Assembly (NCBI GenBank): GCA_017515475.1
Contig: JAFWFS010000027.1
Span: forward strand, 64,829-128,828
From: Erysipelotrichaceae bacterium
GTDB lineage: Bacteria; Bacillota_I; Bacilli_A; Erysipelotrichales; Erysipelotrichaceae
Reading direction: 5' to 3'
DNA: 64,000 nucleotides
Made by a program: the position numbers and the translations under genes. The notes under the pieces are model-generated. The model was not told where the DNA came from and searched no databases. It worked only from the letters and a program-made list of their open reading frames with translations. Within the stretch, counting starts at the first letter, position 1. Each line of letters begins with the position of its first letter. Of the stretch, positions 63,318 to 64,000 are shown piece after piece.

Positions 63318-64000
63318 ATGGGAAAGATATACGATACAGTGATCGTGGGCGGAGGTCCGGCAGGAATGACGGCAGCCGTCTATGCGTTAAGAAACGGAAA
63401 GAGCGTGATGGTGATCGAGAAGTCCGTCTTTGGCGGACAGATCGTCAATTCGCCGAAAGTGGAAAACATTCCGGGTTTTGAATCGATCTCCGGCGAAGAG
63501 TTCGGAGACATGATGCTGAACCAGGTCATGAAACAGGGCGGAGAAGTTCTGTTCGATGAGGTCAGGAAACTGGAAAAGACGGCGGAAGGCATCAGCGTGA
63601 TCTGCGATCTGTCTGAACCTGTTGAGGGAAAGACGATCATTCTGGCTACCGGAACGAAGCACCGTCATCTGGGGCTTGAGAAGGAAGAGGATCTCATCGG
63701 CAAGGGCATTCATTTCTGTGCCGTATGCGACGGGAATTTCTATCAGGGAAAGACGGTGATCATGGTCGGAGGAGGAAATTCCGCATTCGTGGAAGCCAAT
63801 CTTCTGGCGGACATCGTTGATAAGGTGATCATGCTGCAGGACATGCCGTTCTTTACGGCCGATCAGAAGCTGCAGGAACAGCTCTTCAAGAAAGGCAACG
63901 TCGAGAAACACGTGAATACGAAAGTAACGGAATATCTGACGGAAGACGGGAAGCTTTGCGGTGTTGCCTATCTGGAGAATGGCGAACCAAGGACCGTATC
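63318..64000 (+). CDS. trxB: Thioredoxin reductase, truncated by the window end
   Basis: The frame is open from the ATG at 63318 (after AAGAGGTATTT) to the last base; 227 residues are visible of about 305 expected. The FAD site GGGPAGMTAA, SVFGGQIV, the redox pair in CAVCDG (Cys134, Cys137) and the NADPH motif VGGGNSAFVEA are present. It transfers electrons from NADPH to thioredoxin-fold proteins; here the glutaredoxin-like tail of NrdD is the likely partner. Confidence 0.92.
   Translation, partial: MGKIYDTVIVGGGPAGMTAAVYALRNGKSVMVIEKSVFGGQIVNSPKVENIPGFESISGEEFGDMMLNQVMKQGGEVLFDEVRKLEKTAEGISVICDLSEPVEGKTIILATGTKHRHLGLEKEEDLIGKGIHFCAVCDGNFYQGKTVIMVGGGNSAFVEANLLADIVDKVIMLQDMPFFTADQKLQEQLFKKGNVEKHVNTKVTEYLTEDGKLCGVAYLENGEPRTV

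Noticed and set aside
1..64000. CRISPR arrays, rRNA, tRNA genes and insertion sequences
   Set aside because: No regularly spaced repeats, no tRNA cloverleaf or rRNA sequence, and no transposase motifs were found.

Overview
The window looks like a chromosomal segment of a low-to-moderate GC Firmicute, most probably an anaerobic Erysipelotrichales-like gut bacterium. This is inferred from the S10-spc-alpha ribosomal cluster in Firmicute order with no rpmD (L30) between rpsE and rplO, a zinc-type S14, strong Shine-Dalgarno sites, an oxygen-sensitive class III ribonucleotide reductase and several lipoproteins. The window begins inside or at the start of one gene and ends inside trxB.

Region 1 (1-15310) is a cell-surface polymer locus. 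It holds two OpgB/MdoB-like phosphoglycerol transferases, a GH43-like propeller lipoprotein, a VTC-domain / DUF4956 / CotH-kinase trio, rfbB and rfbD for dTDP-rhamnose, a polyprenyl-phosphate sugar-1-phosphate transferase that would prime glycan synthesis, an LCP-family ligase with an unusual mosaic of extracellular domains, and a TupA-like ATP-grasp enzyme. Together these suggest synthesis, decoration (glycerol-phosphate, perhaps polyphosphate or protein phosphorylation) and wall attachment of a rhamnose-containing polymer.

Region 2 (15311-28080) is an accessory surface and recombination region. It has an InlB-repeat secreted protein whose LPITG motif lacks the usual anchor tail, a 2290-residue subtilase with dockerin-like and cohesin-like parts, and two paralogous lipoproteins on either side of a tyrosine recombinase and the subtilase. 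Between the first lipoprotein and the recombinase lie about 740 bases without a gene; they hold a convincing small-RNA transcription unit and a hairpin-rich leader.

Region 3 (28081-42517) is the S10-spc-alpha operon from rpsJ to rplQ, including secY, adk, map, infA and rpoA. Its consensus promoter overlaps a nested inverted repeat and is followed by a structured leader.

Region 4 (42518-59439) holds a glycosyltransferase-like gene, a propeller sensor phosphatase, a ParB-like/metallophosphoesterase fusion, a 5'-nucleotidase lipoprotein, a secreted HAD phosphatase and then an unusual signalling cluster: MATE transporter fused to an RsbW-like ATPase, MscS channel, STAS protein, membrane SpoIIE phosphatase fused to an RsbW-like ATPase, HD alarmone-hydrolase-like protein, and STAS fused to an APH-type kinase. 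These are parts of a partner-switching circuit, but no sigma factor is present. I consider this the best candidate for an undescribed system.

Region 5 (59440-64000) is an anaerobic dNTP-synthesis operon: a MarR repressor fused to the radical-SAM activase NrdG behind two MarR-type palindromes, NrdD with a C-terminal glutaredoxin-like domain, and thioredoxin reductase. All functional statements rest on reading motifs by eye; no database search was run.
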